DNA of 64,000 nucleotides, taken from contig RWJK01001165.1 in NCBI GenBank assembly GCA_004335835.1, forward strand, positions 41,844-105,843, given 5' to 3'. The DNA comes from Scenedesmus sp. ARA3. Taxonomy: Eukaryota; Chlorophyta; Chlorophyceae; Sphaeropleales; Scenedesmaceae. A program made the position numbers and the translations under genes. Of this stretch, positions 36,586 to 48,667 are shown piece after piece (positions within the stretch are counted from its first letter, which is position 1; every line of letters starts with the position of its first letter). A model generated the notes under the pieces. That model ran no database searches. It worked only from the letters and a program-made list of their open reading frames with translations, and was not told the DNA's origin.

Positions 36586-36975
36586 ATGATAGCAGCATTG
36601 TCTGCAGTACCCCCCACGCTCACCTGTCGGAGTCGTTCAGGTATCGCACGACTATCCTTGTTGTTCGGAGTCTTGTTGACGACGTTTGCAAGCTTGGTGG
36701 ATGTCTCTCTGGCTCAGCGTCGTAGCAGGACCTCCAGGCCGTTTGGCGCGCTTCAAGGGTCTGGCGTAAAATCTAACTATGCCTGGCTAAGCAAAAGCTA
36801 TAAGAAGATCACGACTATGATGGCTATTCTGTCTGACCAGCGGGCCTTTTATCGGCTGCCTGGTGGGCGATTGGCTTTGAATTGTGTTACTGAGGGTTTT
36901 GTCATCGGTTCGTCCGTCCTTGTTACCTTCGCAAAGACAGGAGCCATGATCAATTTGATACATATTATCAATTGA
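36586..36975 (+). CDS. Possible small secreted or membrane protein, 129 aa
   Basis: An open frame starting MIAALSAVPPTL, with a signal-like hydrophobic segment (LSLLFGVLLTTFASLVDVSLAQ) followed by basic residues. It is divergent from the minus-strand WGW-repeat gene. There is no family match, and the base composition is more AT-rich towards its end. It could be a first exon or a chance frame. Confidence 0.25.
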   Translation: MIAALSAVPPTLTCRSRSGIARLSLLFGVLLTTFASLVDVSLAQRRSRTSRPFGALQGSGVKSNYAWLSKSYKKITTMMAILSDQRAFYRLPGGRLALNCVTEGFVIGSSVLVTFAKTGAMINLIHIIN

Positions 36976-37309
36976 ATTGTCAAATCACAAAATCAGGAGT
37001 TCGTTGTCACAAGCCGCTGCAGCTCGTCTGACATGGCGAAATTCAAATGTCACACGGTGTGCGCAGGTGTCAATGAAGCGGGAGCTTTGGTCTGAGTCAA
37101 AACAAGGGGCTGTCATCCAGCAGTTGCGAATCCTGCAACTGCTCAGCAGCCACAACTGCTGATGGACAGTTGATGACAGTGTGCAGTTCCAAGTTCAACT
37201 GTTGAACCAAAGAAAATGCTTGCCAGCTCAATGGTTTGTACTACAATCAACCCGAATGTTGTCTGTTTAGCACCGCTTCCATGCCAAAGTGCAACGCCGT
37301 GGCTTGGCG

Positions 37310-38734
37310 TCACTCCTGCACGCCTCCACATCCTGTCATGTCCAGGCCTTCGGATGTTGGCCTGTACAATGGGTTCATGTTCTGGCCGGTGTCAGATGCC
37401 AAGCTCACCGCTACCTCTGCCGATGCTGTGCGCTCAAGGACAACCTTTGCCCCCTCCAAGGTTATGCCGGACAGCCGCGCTGCCACCACCTGTGGCTTGC
37501 GTGATGGAGGCAGCATGCGCACGTTCATGCCATCATGTGACACTTCTGGCGTGGCTGCTGACTGGATCACGCATGAGCTGCTGGCAGCCACGCCAGCATG
37601 GCTGCTACTGCTGCCATGCGCTGCACATGCACCACTGCCTGAGCCAGGCAGGGCCCCACACGCCGCGCTGCTGCTTGCTGTGCTGCTGTTTGAGGCGCTG
37701 CCTGTGCCTTCACTGTCCATTGCGCACTGCTGTTCCAGGTGATGTGCCACTGCTGCAACCCTGCTTGTGCCAGGCACGCCTTTGAATGGTGCTGCCTTGC
37801 CATACGACAGGTGGATTATTTGCGGGCTACCTGGCGCAGCAGTGGCCACTGCTCCCATGGGGTCGCTGCTGCTAGCCAGGTCCTGTGGTATAGGCTGCAC
37901 TTGTCCTGCAGGCCCGCCTTGTTGCTGCTGCGTCGTGAAGAAGGTGCCGACAGCTGTCCTAGCAAGGGGAGTGTTGTGTGGGGTTGAACCATGCACTGGT
38001 GCTGGCCTGCGCGTGCTGCTGCTGTCTCCTGCAGGGCTGCTTGGTGTCTGTTTGAATGTCTTCACAAGTTCTGCCACATGTGATTTTGAGTCTGGCTGGT
38101 AAGGCAGGTCCCCAGGCAGCTGATGCTGTGCCGCTGCACTGCTGCTGTTGCTGCTGCTGCCGTTTGACTGTTCCTGCAGCCTGCTGGTGACCTGGCTGAT
38201 GAGCTGGGCCACATGTGACCTGGAACCTGGCTGGAAATCACCCGAGTCGGCCAGCACTGGCGTGTGCTGCGGCGTGCTTGGCTTGGCACTGCTGTTGTTG
38301 CCGGCATGTTCGGCGTACACGCCGGCCAGCTGTGCCACGTGTCTGTGTGATGATGGCTGGTATGGTGAATCCTGCAGCACAGGCGTCAATGGTGCTGCTT
38401 TGTCCAGTGCTGCGTCACTGCTGCCATGCCGCATAAAGCTGTTGGCCAGCGCTGCTACATGGCTCTGCGAGGTTGGCTGGAATGGGGAGTCTGGTAGCAC
38501 AGGGGCAGCACTACTGGGATGTTTGGGCTTGGTGGCAATGGGCTTCAGGCTGCGCAGCAGGCCGTTGTCCTGGCCGCCCTGAGGGATTTTGCCAGAGGAC
38601 GACATGCCCAACACCACTGCTGATGCTGTGCTGTGCCTGTCCTTGGGTCCTGCAAACCATACACGCCACCAGCATCTGGGGGGTGTTTCAGGTGTTTCTT
38701 GCAGCAGCTGCTGGCATGCATATGCTGCTGGCAT
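37310..38734 (-). CDS. Unrecognised protein with repeated PYQPxSxSHVAxL motifs, up to 474 aa
   Basis: One long minus-strand frame, perhaps starting at the inner Met at about 38,605 (MSSSGKIPQ) because a ttgcag acceptor precedes it. It holds at least four copies of a motif: PVLPDSPFQPTSQSHVAAL, PVLQDSPYQPSSHRHVAQL, PVLADSGDFQPGSRSHVAQL and LPYQPDSKSHVAEL, spaced about 40-60 aa, plus a degenerate one (GTSRVAAVAHHLEQQ). The linkers are Ser/Gly/Gln-rich and look disordered. No enzyme or membrane segment is seen. The repeats look like short binding motifs, possibly amphipathic helices, for a multivalent partner. I know no family with this motif. Upstream exons are possible. Confidence 0.6.
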   Translation of the reverse strand: MPAAYACQQLLQETPETPPRCWWRVWFAGPKDRHSTASAVVLGMSSSGKIPQGGQDNGLLRSLKPIATKPKHPSSAAPVLPDSPFQPTSQSHVAALANSFMRHGSSDAALDKAAPLTPVLQDSPYQPSSHRHVAQLAGVYAEHAGNNSSAKPSTPQHTPVLADSGDFQPGSRSHVAQLISQVTSRLQEQSNGSSSNSSSAAAQHQLPGDLPYQPDSKSHVAELVKTFKQTPSSPAGDSSSTRRPAPVHGSTPHNTPLARTAVGTFFTTQQQQGGPAGQVQPIPQDLASSSDPMGAVATAAPGSPQIIHLSYGKAAPFKGVPGTSRVAAVAHHLEQQCAMDSEGTGSASNSSTASSSAACGALPGSGSGACAAHGSSSSHAGVAASSSCVIQSAATPEVSHDGMNVRMLPPSRKPQVVAARLSGITLEGAKVVLERTASAEVAVSLASDTGQNMNPLYRPTSEGLDMTGCGGVQE

Positions 38735-41700
38735 GGCGGTGCTGAAGGCCTGCAGCAGCTGCAGAAGACTCTACTAGAGGCCCCTAGCACGTGGGGTGAA
38801 CCACAACATTCATGCTCAGGCTCCGCTGCTGCAGCTTGTATACGTCTCAAACACTTTCGTGTAATCTTTTTTTGAATGTACAGACTTTAGCAGCACTCTC
38901 ACACACTATCTAGCCTCACCAGGCACTGGTGACCAGCAGCTGCTGCAATCCAGCACACCACAGCGTGTAAGCGATACTTCGCTCGCGACGCCCTTTTTAT
39001 GCTGCTCTTTTGCCCGGCAATTAGATATTAGAGGCTGTTGCTTGCTGATTATGTTTCGTTGTATGAGCGCGCACTTTCCCACGCGAAACTGTACGCCAAG
39101 CACGAAAGCACATGTCTAGCAGCCCTTCAGAAGTACCGACTCTACAACTTTTGCACCGAGCAATGTCAGAGCACGAATGTGAACTATTGAAAACTTGCAG
39201 CTGCGCCATGAACGTCACGTGGCCTCGTGATGACACGGGACAGCTGGCAGCTGCAGGTGGGCAGAACAGCATACGTCAGTAGAAAGAATTGCAGACATGA
39301 AAGAGCCGCAGACATACGTCAGCCATACAAGCTGTACCCGTTACTACAATGGATGTGAGGCGACCTTTGGAGCAAGAAGCTGCCTTCCAACCATAACCAC
39401 ACACATACTCGGCACTGCTGTGCTGGTGTGATTACCAACTGTGCTTCCCAGCTGTGCCATCGGAGAATCAAAGATAGGATGGTCAACTTGTCAAGAGTGG
39501 GTGTAATAGCAGTCAAAGGTGGTGTATCTGCGCCGACTGCCCTGACACTGCTTACTGGCACACACCAACAAATCAGACTGCCACTCGCAGGATAACCAAA
39601 CACCATATGAGCGGTGTGACTCATACCATGCCAAGCTGCCCAGGACAAGGGTATCACATGAGAACATGCACTTCTGCGATAATCGGCTGCTGTGTTTATG
39701 AAGGGTGCCTACCTACTTGCTTCTAAACCCAGACACACGCAGTTGCATGCAAGGATGACACCCTGCAGAGCTGCAGCTACGACCCTTACACAGCAGCGTA
39801 TGGAGCAGCGTAAGGAGCAGCACAGCTCATAGCGCTCAAACAGCACGCTGGCTGCACTGCATGCTGCCAGCAACCGATGCCTGCTGGTGCAAAAGATCAC
39901 AGCCAACATCACCAAGCCACAAGGACATCCTCTGGTGTGGCATGCATTAGTGCAGGTGTTATGATGACATGATGACTCCAGGGTTGCAGCACATGGGCGG
40001 CATGCACACAGGTGAAGCAGGGTGCCTCGCTCACGCACGCCTCATTCAAGTAATCGCTGAGTTGTGGCACGGGCCAAGCTTTGCTGAGTTTTTGTCGTAA
40101 ATGTGACTGCAAGGTGTGAGGTGCTCTAAAGATTGCCGCCCACACAAGGTGCCCTGCCTAACCATACGTAACCAAGGCACTGCAGTGACGCCCAACCGCC
40201 TCAGCTCTCACACACGCCAATGCACAGCAACTCCACTTATGTCAGGGCTAGTAAACAGCCACATCCAGTTTTGCCTGCAGAACTGGGACACCAGCAACAC
40301 ACCAGCCCCGCCTCATAAACATAAGGACGCTATGACACGCACATAAAACAAGTCCTGGGAGGCAGCACCCCCTGCGGTGAGACCTACTCTCAAAACCCTT
40401 TTAGGCTGGTGAACCCTTTGCACTTTTAGGCCGCTGAACCTTTTGAAGAAGATAACCAGTAACCATACTGCACAATCAACTGCAAACTGCCTACAGCAGG
40501 CTGCCGAGGCTTGCATGGTGTGGAGGCCGGTGCCCATGATGTGTGCTCAACAACCAATGGTGTACAACATAACTTCCTGCAACACGAACGACAGCTATCG
40601 CACCATCTGGTGGTGTAGTGTTATGGAGCTGCATGCCAAATGAACTATGAAGCAACAGCAGCGCATACGGACGCATGACCAGCAGCAACATCAGGCTGCA
40701 TCATGGAGACTGCCATACACAAGCAGCACGCAGCAGCACAAGCTGCCGCCTGCTGCACTGCAAGTCCTGGCATCGAATGACATGAGAAGTGTGCAACCTA
40801 CAATGCATACACATGCATGCATGCCCGCCCGCGTCAACGCTGCAAGCACATCCCCGGACTGAAACCTCAAGATGGCATCCCTCACATGTTGTTGACAGTG
40901 CGTAACAAGCAGTTCATATGCCTCCGTCCCAAACCTAGGCTTCACAGAACAACACGTGCCAATACTACAGCATAAAGTCAACAGCAAACTGCAGTCAACC
41001 CTGCCCTCTCCTTTCATTACATGTCTGCTGTATACAGCAACAAAGACCCTTGCACCCTCTCAAGCGTGTTTGCAAGCAGCACCTGTGCTGCGGTGAGCAG
41101 CTGCGTGCACACACAACCCTCGAGTCATGTGCACATAGTACTGCAATACACGTCAGATGACAGAGCCGATGCGTCTGGCAGTTATGATGTGTCACAAATG
41201 CAGCATGCCGCTGCCTCGCGTGCAAAAGCACACGGCACAAGGCAACGCCCTAACATATACAGATACAGGCCAACCAACAGCGCCACACCAGCCTTTCTCC
41301 GCACTATACCTGCAAACGCATTCACTGAATACAAACCTCTGAGCTACCAGCGCTATCAACAACTGTCGCACAGCAAGCAATGCAGATCATATCGTATGCA
41401 GGCCTGACTGTTCCTATAGTGACACACATGCAGCACTTCAGCAAACAGCGCTTCTGGCACGGCAATACCAAACCGAGCACAGGATCAGCACGCAACTCAC
41501 ACCTGCAAGCCTGGTTTCTGCTGGCGTATGCCCAGGCAGTGAGCCCTCCTGACAATTCGGTTGCAGCCTGCAGAGATAAAGGCATGCGCAAACAGATACA
41601 TACAGCATGCACAGCCAAGCGCCACTTCCCACCAGCTGCCTAGCCAGCCAGCCAGCCAGCCAGCCAGCCAGTACTCGATGCTCCTCGCCGCTTCCGGACA

Positions 41701-41916
41701 AAAGGGAGTCAAATTCCTGCCGCCAGCCCGTCATGCACTTGTCAAGTCACTTTTTTCGCCCACGCAACAGGCCTTAGCCAGACCTTGACCATACCAAAGC
41801 TATACCATAGCGCGCCAGCAGCCATATCACCCAGGCATCGCCGCTGCCAGTGCAACAAACGCAGCTGCTGCAGGCGTGCCAGAACCACAGTTCATCAGCA
41901 TGCGTGCCAGCCAGCA
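38735..41916. other. Intergenic and probable 3' UTR region
   Basis: About 3.2 kb with only unsupported short frames. It contains TGTAA (minus) at 41,017-41,021, about 896 bases after the kinase stop and plausible for its long 3' UTR, and a (CCAG)n microsatellite at 41,642-41,671. Confidence 0.4.
41642..41671. repeat. (CCAG)n microsatellite
   Basis: About seven tandem agcc/ccag units in a probable 3' UTR of the kinase gene. Confidence 0.85.
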
Positions 41917-44900
41917 TCAGCGCTGCGCAGCGGTGGGTTCGGAGGTGCGCCGCCGCGCCGCTCGCAGCGCCTCCATCATCTCTTCTAGTGCCTCCACCAG
42001 CTGCCGCGCAGTGGGCCGCTCCGCAGCAACCTGCTGCCAGCAGCGCTGCATCAGCGACCGCCAGCCGGGCGCAGGCTCTGCCGGGCACTCGGGCTCCTGC
42101 CAGTCTGGAGTGCCGGGCACAGGCAGGCTGAGGCCGCCCGGCGCTGAGAGCTGGTGCAGCAGCGCGTGCAGGTGCACGCCCTCAAAGGGCTCCTGCATGG
42201 TCCACAGCTGCCACATGCACACGCCAAAGCTCCAGATGTCCGCCTGCAGCAGCAGCGGCAGCGGCAGCAGCCGGCACAGGCGCGTCAGCTGCAGCAGCGC
42301 AGCAGGCCGCAAGAGCTGCCACAGGCTGGTCATGTGCGTGGCTCAGCTGACACAGACGGAGGTGGCTATCACCACCTGGCATGGCAAGCTCCTCAACACA
42401 CGGAAAACCCTTTTCTCCCTAGGCATGGCGGTTGCGCAAGAAGGGCTAGGACTAAAAAAGGGGGTAACCGCATACTCTGCTGACGTAGCATGCTGGCAGG
42501 CGGCTCACCTTCTCCGTGACGGTCTCTGGGTGCTTCACAATCTCGGGCGCGATCCAGGGCAGTGTGCCCCGCAGCGAGTTGATGCCCGACACAAACGTCT
42601 GCCGCCGCTGCTTGGTCACTGCAGAAGGGAAGGGCAGCGACATCCAGCAACCATGTGGACAACCAGCAGGCATAAAGTGCATAGCAGCTGTGAAACACGG
42701 GTTCAAGCACAGTGGAGTCAACTTAAAGGGGGACGTAGCAGCTACAGCACGTATCAGGCAAGCAGGCGCATTGAGAGCTCCGCAGCCAGTGCACCTGTCA
42801 TGCAAGCCACAGTCACTGGGAACCCACAGCCGTGTGCATGCTGCTGCTGGCACTGCTGCTGCTGCTGCTGCTGCTGGGGAGCCTGCCTGTGCGTGTGGCC
42901 ACTCACGTCCCATGTCTGCCAGCTTCACGCAGGGCACCTTGTCGCGCATGGTCACCAGCAGGTTGGCGCTCTTGAGGTCAAAGTGCACCAGACGCTTGCT
43001 GTGCAGGTAGTCCAGGCCCTGAGGAGCGGCGGCAGCAGCAGCAGCAGGCATGCAGCAGAGACAAGTGTGAGTGCGCATTGCAGCAGCAAACACAATCACA
43101 AAAACAAACTGCTCTGCAGTTGGTACGCGGCGCCTTGCGCCATGCGCACGCGGCGTCTGATGTAGAGCCAGCTATGCTCGGAGTGGACCAAGCGTGGTGT
43201 ACGCCGCGCATGCATGCCACGCCAGCCTTTCCTGCAAGCCTGTTGCAACGCCTGCTGCAGCCAATCTGCGCTCACCCGTGCCGTGTCCAGCAACAGCTTC
43301 GCGCGCGCCATGCTGCCACGCAGCCAGTCGGCCCTGCAGTTGATCGCATTGTGCAGCGAGCCCAGGCTCAGGAACTCTGTCACAATGGCTGGCGCGGGCG
43401 GGTGCCCCTGACTCAGCGCAGACGCCATTGCTGCACGGCAGCCTGAGAAGCTAACCGCTGCACTGCCAGCAGCACTTGGAGCAGATGACGGCCTGCTGGT
43501 GCCGGCTGCTGCTGCCAGCAGCTCGTCTGTCAGCTCATCCGCTGCTGCTGCCAGCTGCTCAGCGGTCGAGCCACCCTGCTGCTGCTGCTGCTGCTCCTGC
43601 TCCTGGTGCTGCTGCAGGCCAGCTGCCATGTCAGATGAAGTGGTCCTGCTGCGGCTGCTGAGCAGCTGCCAGGGCGGCAGCACCACGCCAAACACGCTGA
43701 CGATGTTTGGGTGGTGCAGTGAGGCCAGCACTGCAGCTTCTTTGAGCAGGTCTGCGCAGGCGTCTGCACAAGGAGTGCCTGAGGAGTCATTCGAGATGAG
43801 GCTGGGTGAGAGGGATTTGACTGCCACCTCCACGCCGTGCCAGCGGCACAGGTATACCTCACCAAACGCGCCGCCACCCAGGTACCTAGAGATAGAGGGA
43901 GGGGCACATGCGGCAGATAGGCAGATGCAGGGAGGCTGGTGAGACGCGCAGCCTGTGGGTGCAGGCGAGGACTCCTTGCGCCGGAATAGGCGCGTGAAAC
44001 ATGCAGAATTAGCACATATACACCACGACTGCCCTGGCAACACCACCGACACGGTTTGCCCTGACCACCCACCTGACAATGTTGAGGTCTGCCGGCATGA
44101 TGACTTCCACACGGCCCTCCAGCTCATCTACCAGCGCCTTCAGCTGCTGCTGCTTCTGCCGCTGCAGCTCAACCATATGAGTGCCGCTGCTGCTGCCGCC
44201 GCCGCCCATGGTCCCACTGTGCGTGCTGCTCATGCTGCTGGTGCTACTGCTGGCAGCTGCATGCGTGGTGCCGGCGCTGGTGCACTTGCTGGCATCACCA
44301 GCTGCTGCTGTGAGTGCTGCTGCTTGCGGTGCTGTTGCCGATGGTGCTGCTGCTGCTGCCGCTGCTGCTGCTGCGCGTGAGGTGGTTTCCATGCAGGACT
44401 GGAACTCGTCATCATCTGCCTGCAGCTGCTGTGGATCAGCGTCCTCTGGCAGCAGCAGCACATCACGCACAACTGGCACTGCGACGTCGCTGCTGGTCCG
44501 TCTGGCATCCACAGCAGGGGCCGCTGCGGCATCCGCAGACTGCAGCTGCTGGCTGTAAAACGGCACCAGCGACACACCTTGCTGCTCTGGAACCGGCTTC
44601 AGCTGCTGCTGCTGCTGCTGCTGCGTGAGCAAGCGGCCAACGCCACCTGGTGCTGGTTGCTCAGCTGCCTGCCCTGCGCAGCACATGCCCCTGCTGTGCG
44701 CTGACACCACACTCAGCCCCGACATCTGAGCAGACATGTTGAACACGGGTGAGTCAGCAGCTGGCCCTGAACCCTGCCCCTGTAAGCCCTCATGCTGCAG
44801 CCCACTGCTGCCGGCTGCCCTCAAGCCATGGCTGTAGCCTGGCAGCAGCAGCCTGCTGCTGCTGCTGTCGCTGCCGCCGCTGCCGCGGCCGCTGTCGCTG

Positions 44901-47900
44901 CTTGCGTACAAGCTGCTGCTCGCTGCCGCGCCAAACGGCCCGCTGGTTGCTGCACTAAAGCCACTCATGCTGCTGCTGCAACCGCGCATGCCATCTGTCA
45001 TGCCGCTGCCTGCGCACTCCACATACAACTGCAACCTGAAGCCCTTGTGTGATGCCGCATAGTCATCTACTTCCTCCCACATTATCTCCACATCTTCTTC
45101 GCTCTCCAGGTCGACATATGTGGGGCCGGCTCCAACAGCGCGGGGGCTGCTGGGCAGCGCATACTTGATCTTGCACTGCAGCACGCATAGCGGGCAAACG
45201 TGGTTGGAGTTGCAACATCAGCAGCCAGCAAAAGGGCACTGTAAAAAAAGCAGAACCGAAAGGGGCTGCAGGAAGGTTACATGTGCATACAGAGCATCCA
45301 CATCTGCTGTCATGCCAGAACCGGACCCCGTCCATGTGCCAGAGTTGTGCTGCCAAGCAGCCCACAGGGCAGTTGGAAAGTGTATGAACCTGCAGCGCAG
45401 GTGCACATGCAGCAGCAGCAGCAGCAGCAGCAGCGAGCTCACCTGCACTAAAGCACAGCTCAGCGTGTTGCCTGCCAGCTGCCCCTGCAGCTCAGCAATG
45501 CTGGCGTGCTTGGGCACGCCTACCAGCTTCTGCGCGCCACCCACATACGACCACATTCCGTCGAGCCCTGTGTGCCTGAAAGCGCCGCCATGCGCCACCA
45601 GAGCACGCACGCGCTCCTTATTGGGCTGCATGCTACTGCTTGCGCTGCCACCGCTGACAGCGTCTATGCTAGGCAGTGGAGCAGAGGTGATGCGGGTCTC
45701 CTGCTCAGCGGCCTCGAGCGTGGCAGCAGAAGCCGACACACTCTGGCGCAGGATTGAAGGGTTTGATGACGTGTAGAACGAGCTGCTCTGCCAGCCGCGC
45801 TGCTGGTCCTGCTGCTGCTGTGGCACGTCCTGCCAATGCGGCACTTCATGCTGCTGCGGCTGCTGGTCTCGCTGCTGCTGGTTATCCCTCGGCTGCTGCG
45901 GCACAAACTGCTGCTGCTGGTGCTCCTGCTCCTGCCGCTGGTGCTGCTCCCGCAGCTTTGCTCTCTGCCCCGCAGCGCCCATTGCCGCCTGCATGTGCAG
46001 GTTTGCGCTTGCGCTGCGCGCGGCATGCCCGCGCTCCACGATATGCCTCTGCGGGTGGTGTGGCGGTGTGAATGTCCTGTGGTATGGTGCAGTGGGCGGC
46101 GCACCGTAATGGAACGGCGACACAAGCTTGCTGCCTGAGCTAGAGCTGCGCTCCACTTCCAGCGGGCCAAAGTCGGCTTGCTGAGGGGTAGGAGGCGGCG
46201 GCGGCTGCTGCCACGGCAGCCTGCTGCCGTCCAGCTCAGAGCCGTGCTCCCCAGGCAGCTGCCCGAGGTCCTGCTGCTGCTGCTGCTGGTGGCGAGCGCT
46301 GCTGCTGCTGCCGCTGCTGTTGCAGGGGTGCTTGTAGCTGCTGAGCCTGCTGCTGAGGTTGCTCCAGAAGCCTGGGCCGCGGCTGCTGCTGCTGCGGCTG
46401 CTGCAGGCGTCGTGCGGCGGTGTTGCTGAGCGGCGCAAGCTGGCGCCGATTGCAGCAGGGTCATACGACTGGTGGCCCTGCTGCCGGCCGCTGCTAGCGC
46501 TGCGGGCGCCCAACCCTGCAAATCCATGGTTGTCAAACGAGCGCCGCCTGGAGTGGTGTGACTCTGTGGCAGGCGGCACAGGGTGCGGCATCAGGCTGCT
46601 GCTGCCAGCTGCCTGCAGCTGCAGCTGCAGCTGCTGCTGCTGCTGCTGCTGCTGCCCTGCAGTAGCCCCTGCAAGTGGCCCTAATGCTGCATCCACGAGC
46701 TCGCTGGCGCGCTGCCTGCCCCTGCTGCTGGTGAGCCTGCTGACTGCTGCATCTGCAGCGCCCCGCTGCGCGCCAGGCTGGTTGCAGCTCAAGTACTCTG
46801 TGTAAATGACAGACTGGCGCCTGTTGCCCTTCCTGCCGCGCCCCCTGTGCCGCTGCTGCGGCGGCAGCATGGCCTGCTGCCCTGCTGCTGCAGGCGGGCC
46901 GTCGTAAGCGTTGCCCTGCTCCTGGTCTGCGATGTGGATGCTGCTGCGCCGCAGCACCGGCGGGCCTGCGCGCCACAAGTCTGCAGCTGGGCCGCACGGG
47001 GGCACAGGTGCGCAGCCACGGTGCTTTAGAGCGCGGCAGCCGGCTGATGTGGGTGCCGTGCTGCTGCTGTCGCTGCCGTTGCTGCCGCCGGTTGCCGCTG
47101 CTGCTGCCATCTGCACCTCCTGCATGTCGAGGCTGCGTGCTGAGCGCAGGCAGGGCAGCCAGAAGCCGTGCCCCTGCGCAAGCACAGCAGTGATGCGGAC
47201 ACGAGTGGGTCATTGTAGGGCAGCACATCATGCTCGTGCAATAACCACCATGCGGTGTATGCCTGCACGAACGACAGCCATCTTCTGTTGTGGAAAGCAG
47301 GCCGTACCAGTTGAAGCATCTACACCAGCTGCAAAGGCCAAGTATAGACACTGATCGCAACAATGACACGGTGCAAGCTGACAGGGTCAACCGTTGAGAC
47401 CATTTGAAGGGAAGGAGCACAGCCCCACCTGAGCCACCTCGCGCAGAGTGGTGCATGTCTGGCTGAAGTCCACATCCACCTCGTGCATGGCCAGCTCCAG
47501 CACAGCTACCGGCTCGCAATCGCTGCTGCTGCTGCTGTCTCCCTCGCCCTCCTCATCATACACCCCCAGCAGCAGGTTGGAGTGGCTGCACACAAGAGCA
47601 GCAGACAAAAAAGCCGCAGGCACGTTGCTGTGTCAGCCGCAGTCAGCAATGGAGCAAGCAAGCAACGGAAATGTCTGTGTCAGCGCTATCATGGTTCTGG
47701 CAGACACCTGGCTGCTACCAAGTGGGCAACAACGCAGACAAGAGGGGCTGCTGCAGGTTTGCCTGACATCAACAGAGCATCCACTGCAATGCAGCATGGT
47801 GCAGCTGTTGTGAGCCACTCACATGCCGCAGCTCTGTGCCTCTGCTGTGCGGTCAAAGCCATTGCTGGGCTGGCTGCTTGCGTCCCTTGTCAGCCCAGCC

Positions 47901-48667
47901 TGCACGTTGGCAAATACCCTGCTGACTGCGCAATCAGCGTCTGCCCCATCACATGATGGGTGGTGCTTGGAGCTCTCTGCAGGGACATTTGAGTAGTACA
48001 GAGGGTCAGCTGATAAGCAGCTGCAGTGCAGGTCTGAACACGGCCAGTGCAAGGAAACACAAGTGGTACCGACAGATGCTGCTGGTTGGTGCCAATGCTG
48101 CAGCTGCCGCGCATGCATGGCACTCACCATACTTGTAGCGTGCCAGCTGGTCAGATGAGCCCAGAATTGCAAACGGGGCCTCCTGCAGTGCAACAGAGAA
48201 GCCAGCAATGTTGGCAGGTGTCCGCCGTGCACCACAATCACACCTGTGTCAGGTCTGGCCACCTTGCAGTGGCTGAGCCTGAGCAGTGGCTCTGCGTGCT
48301 TGCACGCAGCTGCTTTGCAGGCTGCAGGCGCTAGCATCGCAAGGTGCTGGGGCATGTTTGTGCCTAAAGTAGGCATGGCGCAGAACGTGGCCACGAACAC
48401 ACTGTGCGTATGCGTGGTGAGGTGACCCCGGGGACCTCTGGAGCACAACGTGCAGGTCAGATCGCCTGCAGGACGTAATAGTTTGTGTACTACGACGACG
48501 CTCACCTGTGTAGTGAGCACCCTCTGCCTGCCCTGCTCGCGAGGGACCCAACACTGGAGAAGAGCTCCGCGCTTTGTGCAGTCCGAGTGTCGAAGAGCAA
48601 ACTGATACGAGGATTCATTCACAAAGGCAGCAAGCCTCTGTATGATTTGCTGAGACTCCATCAGCAT
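41917..48667 (-). CDS. NLP-like GAF / PB1 / Raf-like protein kinase, 1,506 aa
   Basis: Ten minus-strand exons: 48667-48506, 48182-48128, 47976-47823, 47585-47429, 47173-45443, 45175-44073, 43885-43276, 43018-42907, 42618-42509 and 42243-41917; all phases agree. Residues 1-175 resemble the N-terminal GAF-like domain of plant NIN-like proteins: ALLQCWVPREQGRQRVLTTQ, APFAILGSSDQLARYKYE, SRVFANVQ, then EPVAVLELAMHEVDVDF. A long Gln/Ser-rich stretch follows. A PB1 domain comes next (RVRALVAHGGAFRHTG...WSYVGGAQKLVGV; DLESEEDVEIMWEEVDDY). The kinase has GGGAFGEV, VAVK, HFDLKSANLLV, DMG (not DFG), GTLPWIAPE and DIWSFGV, with a long Gln-rich insert in the N-lobe. No RWP-RK motif is seen. HFD and GTLPWxAPE are typical of PB1-type plant Raf-like kinases. 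Confidence 0.85.

Noticed and set aside
44009..45184. Single continuous exon through the PB1 end to 44,009
   Set aside because: The frame beyond 44,073 gives VVRANRVGGVARAVV and lacks kinase residues; the gtgggt donor at 44,072 joins in phase to RYLGGGAFGEV.
48249..48471. Possible kinase exon starting GDLTCTLC
   Set aside because: It would separate VLTTQ from EAPFAILG, which align next to each other with NLP proteins and splice in phase 0 without it.
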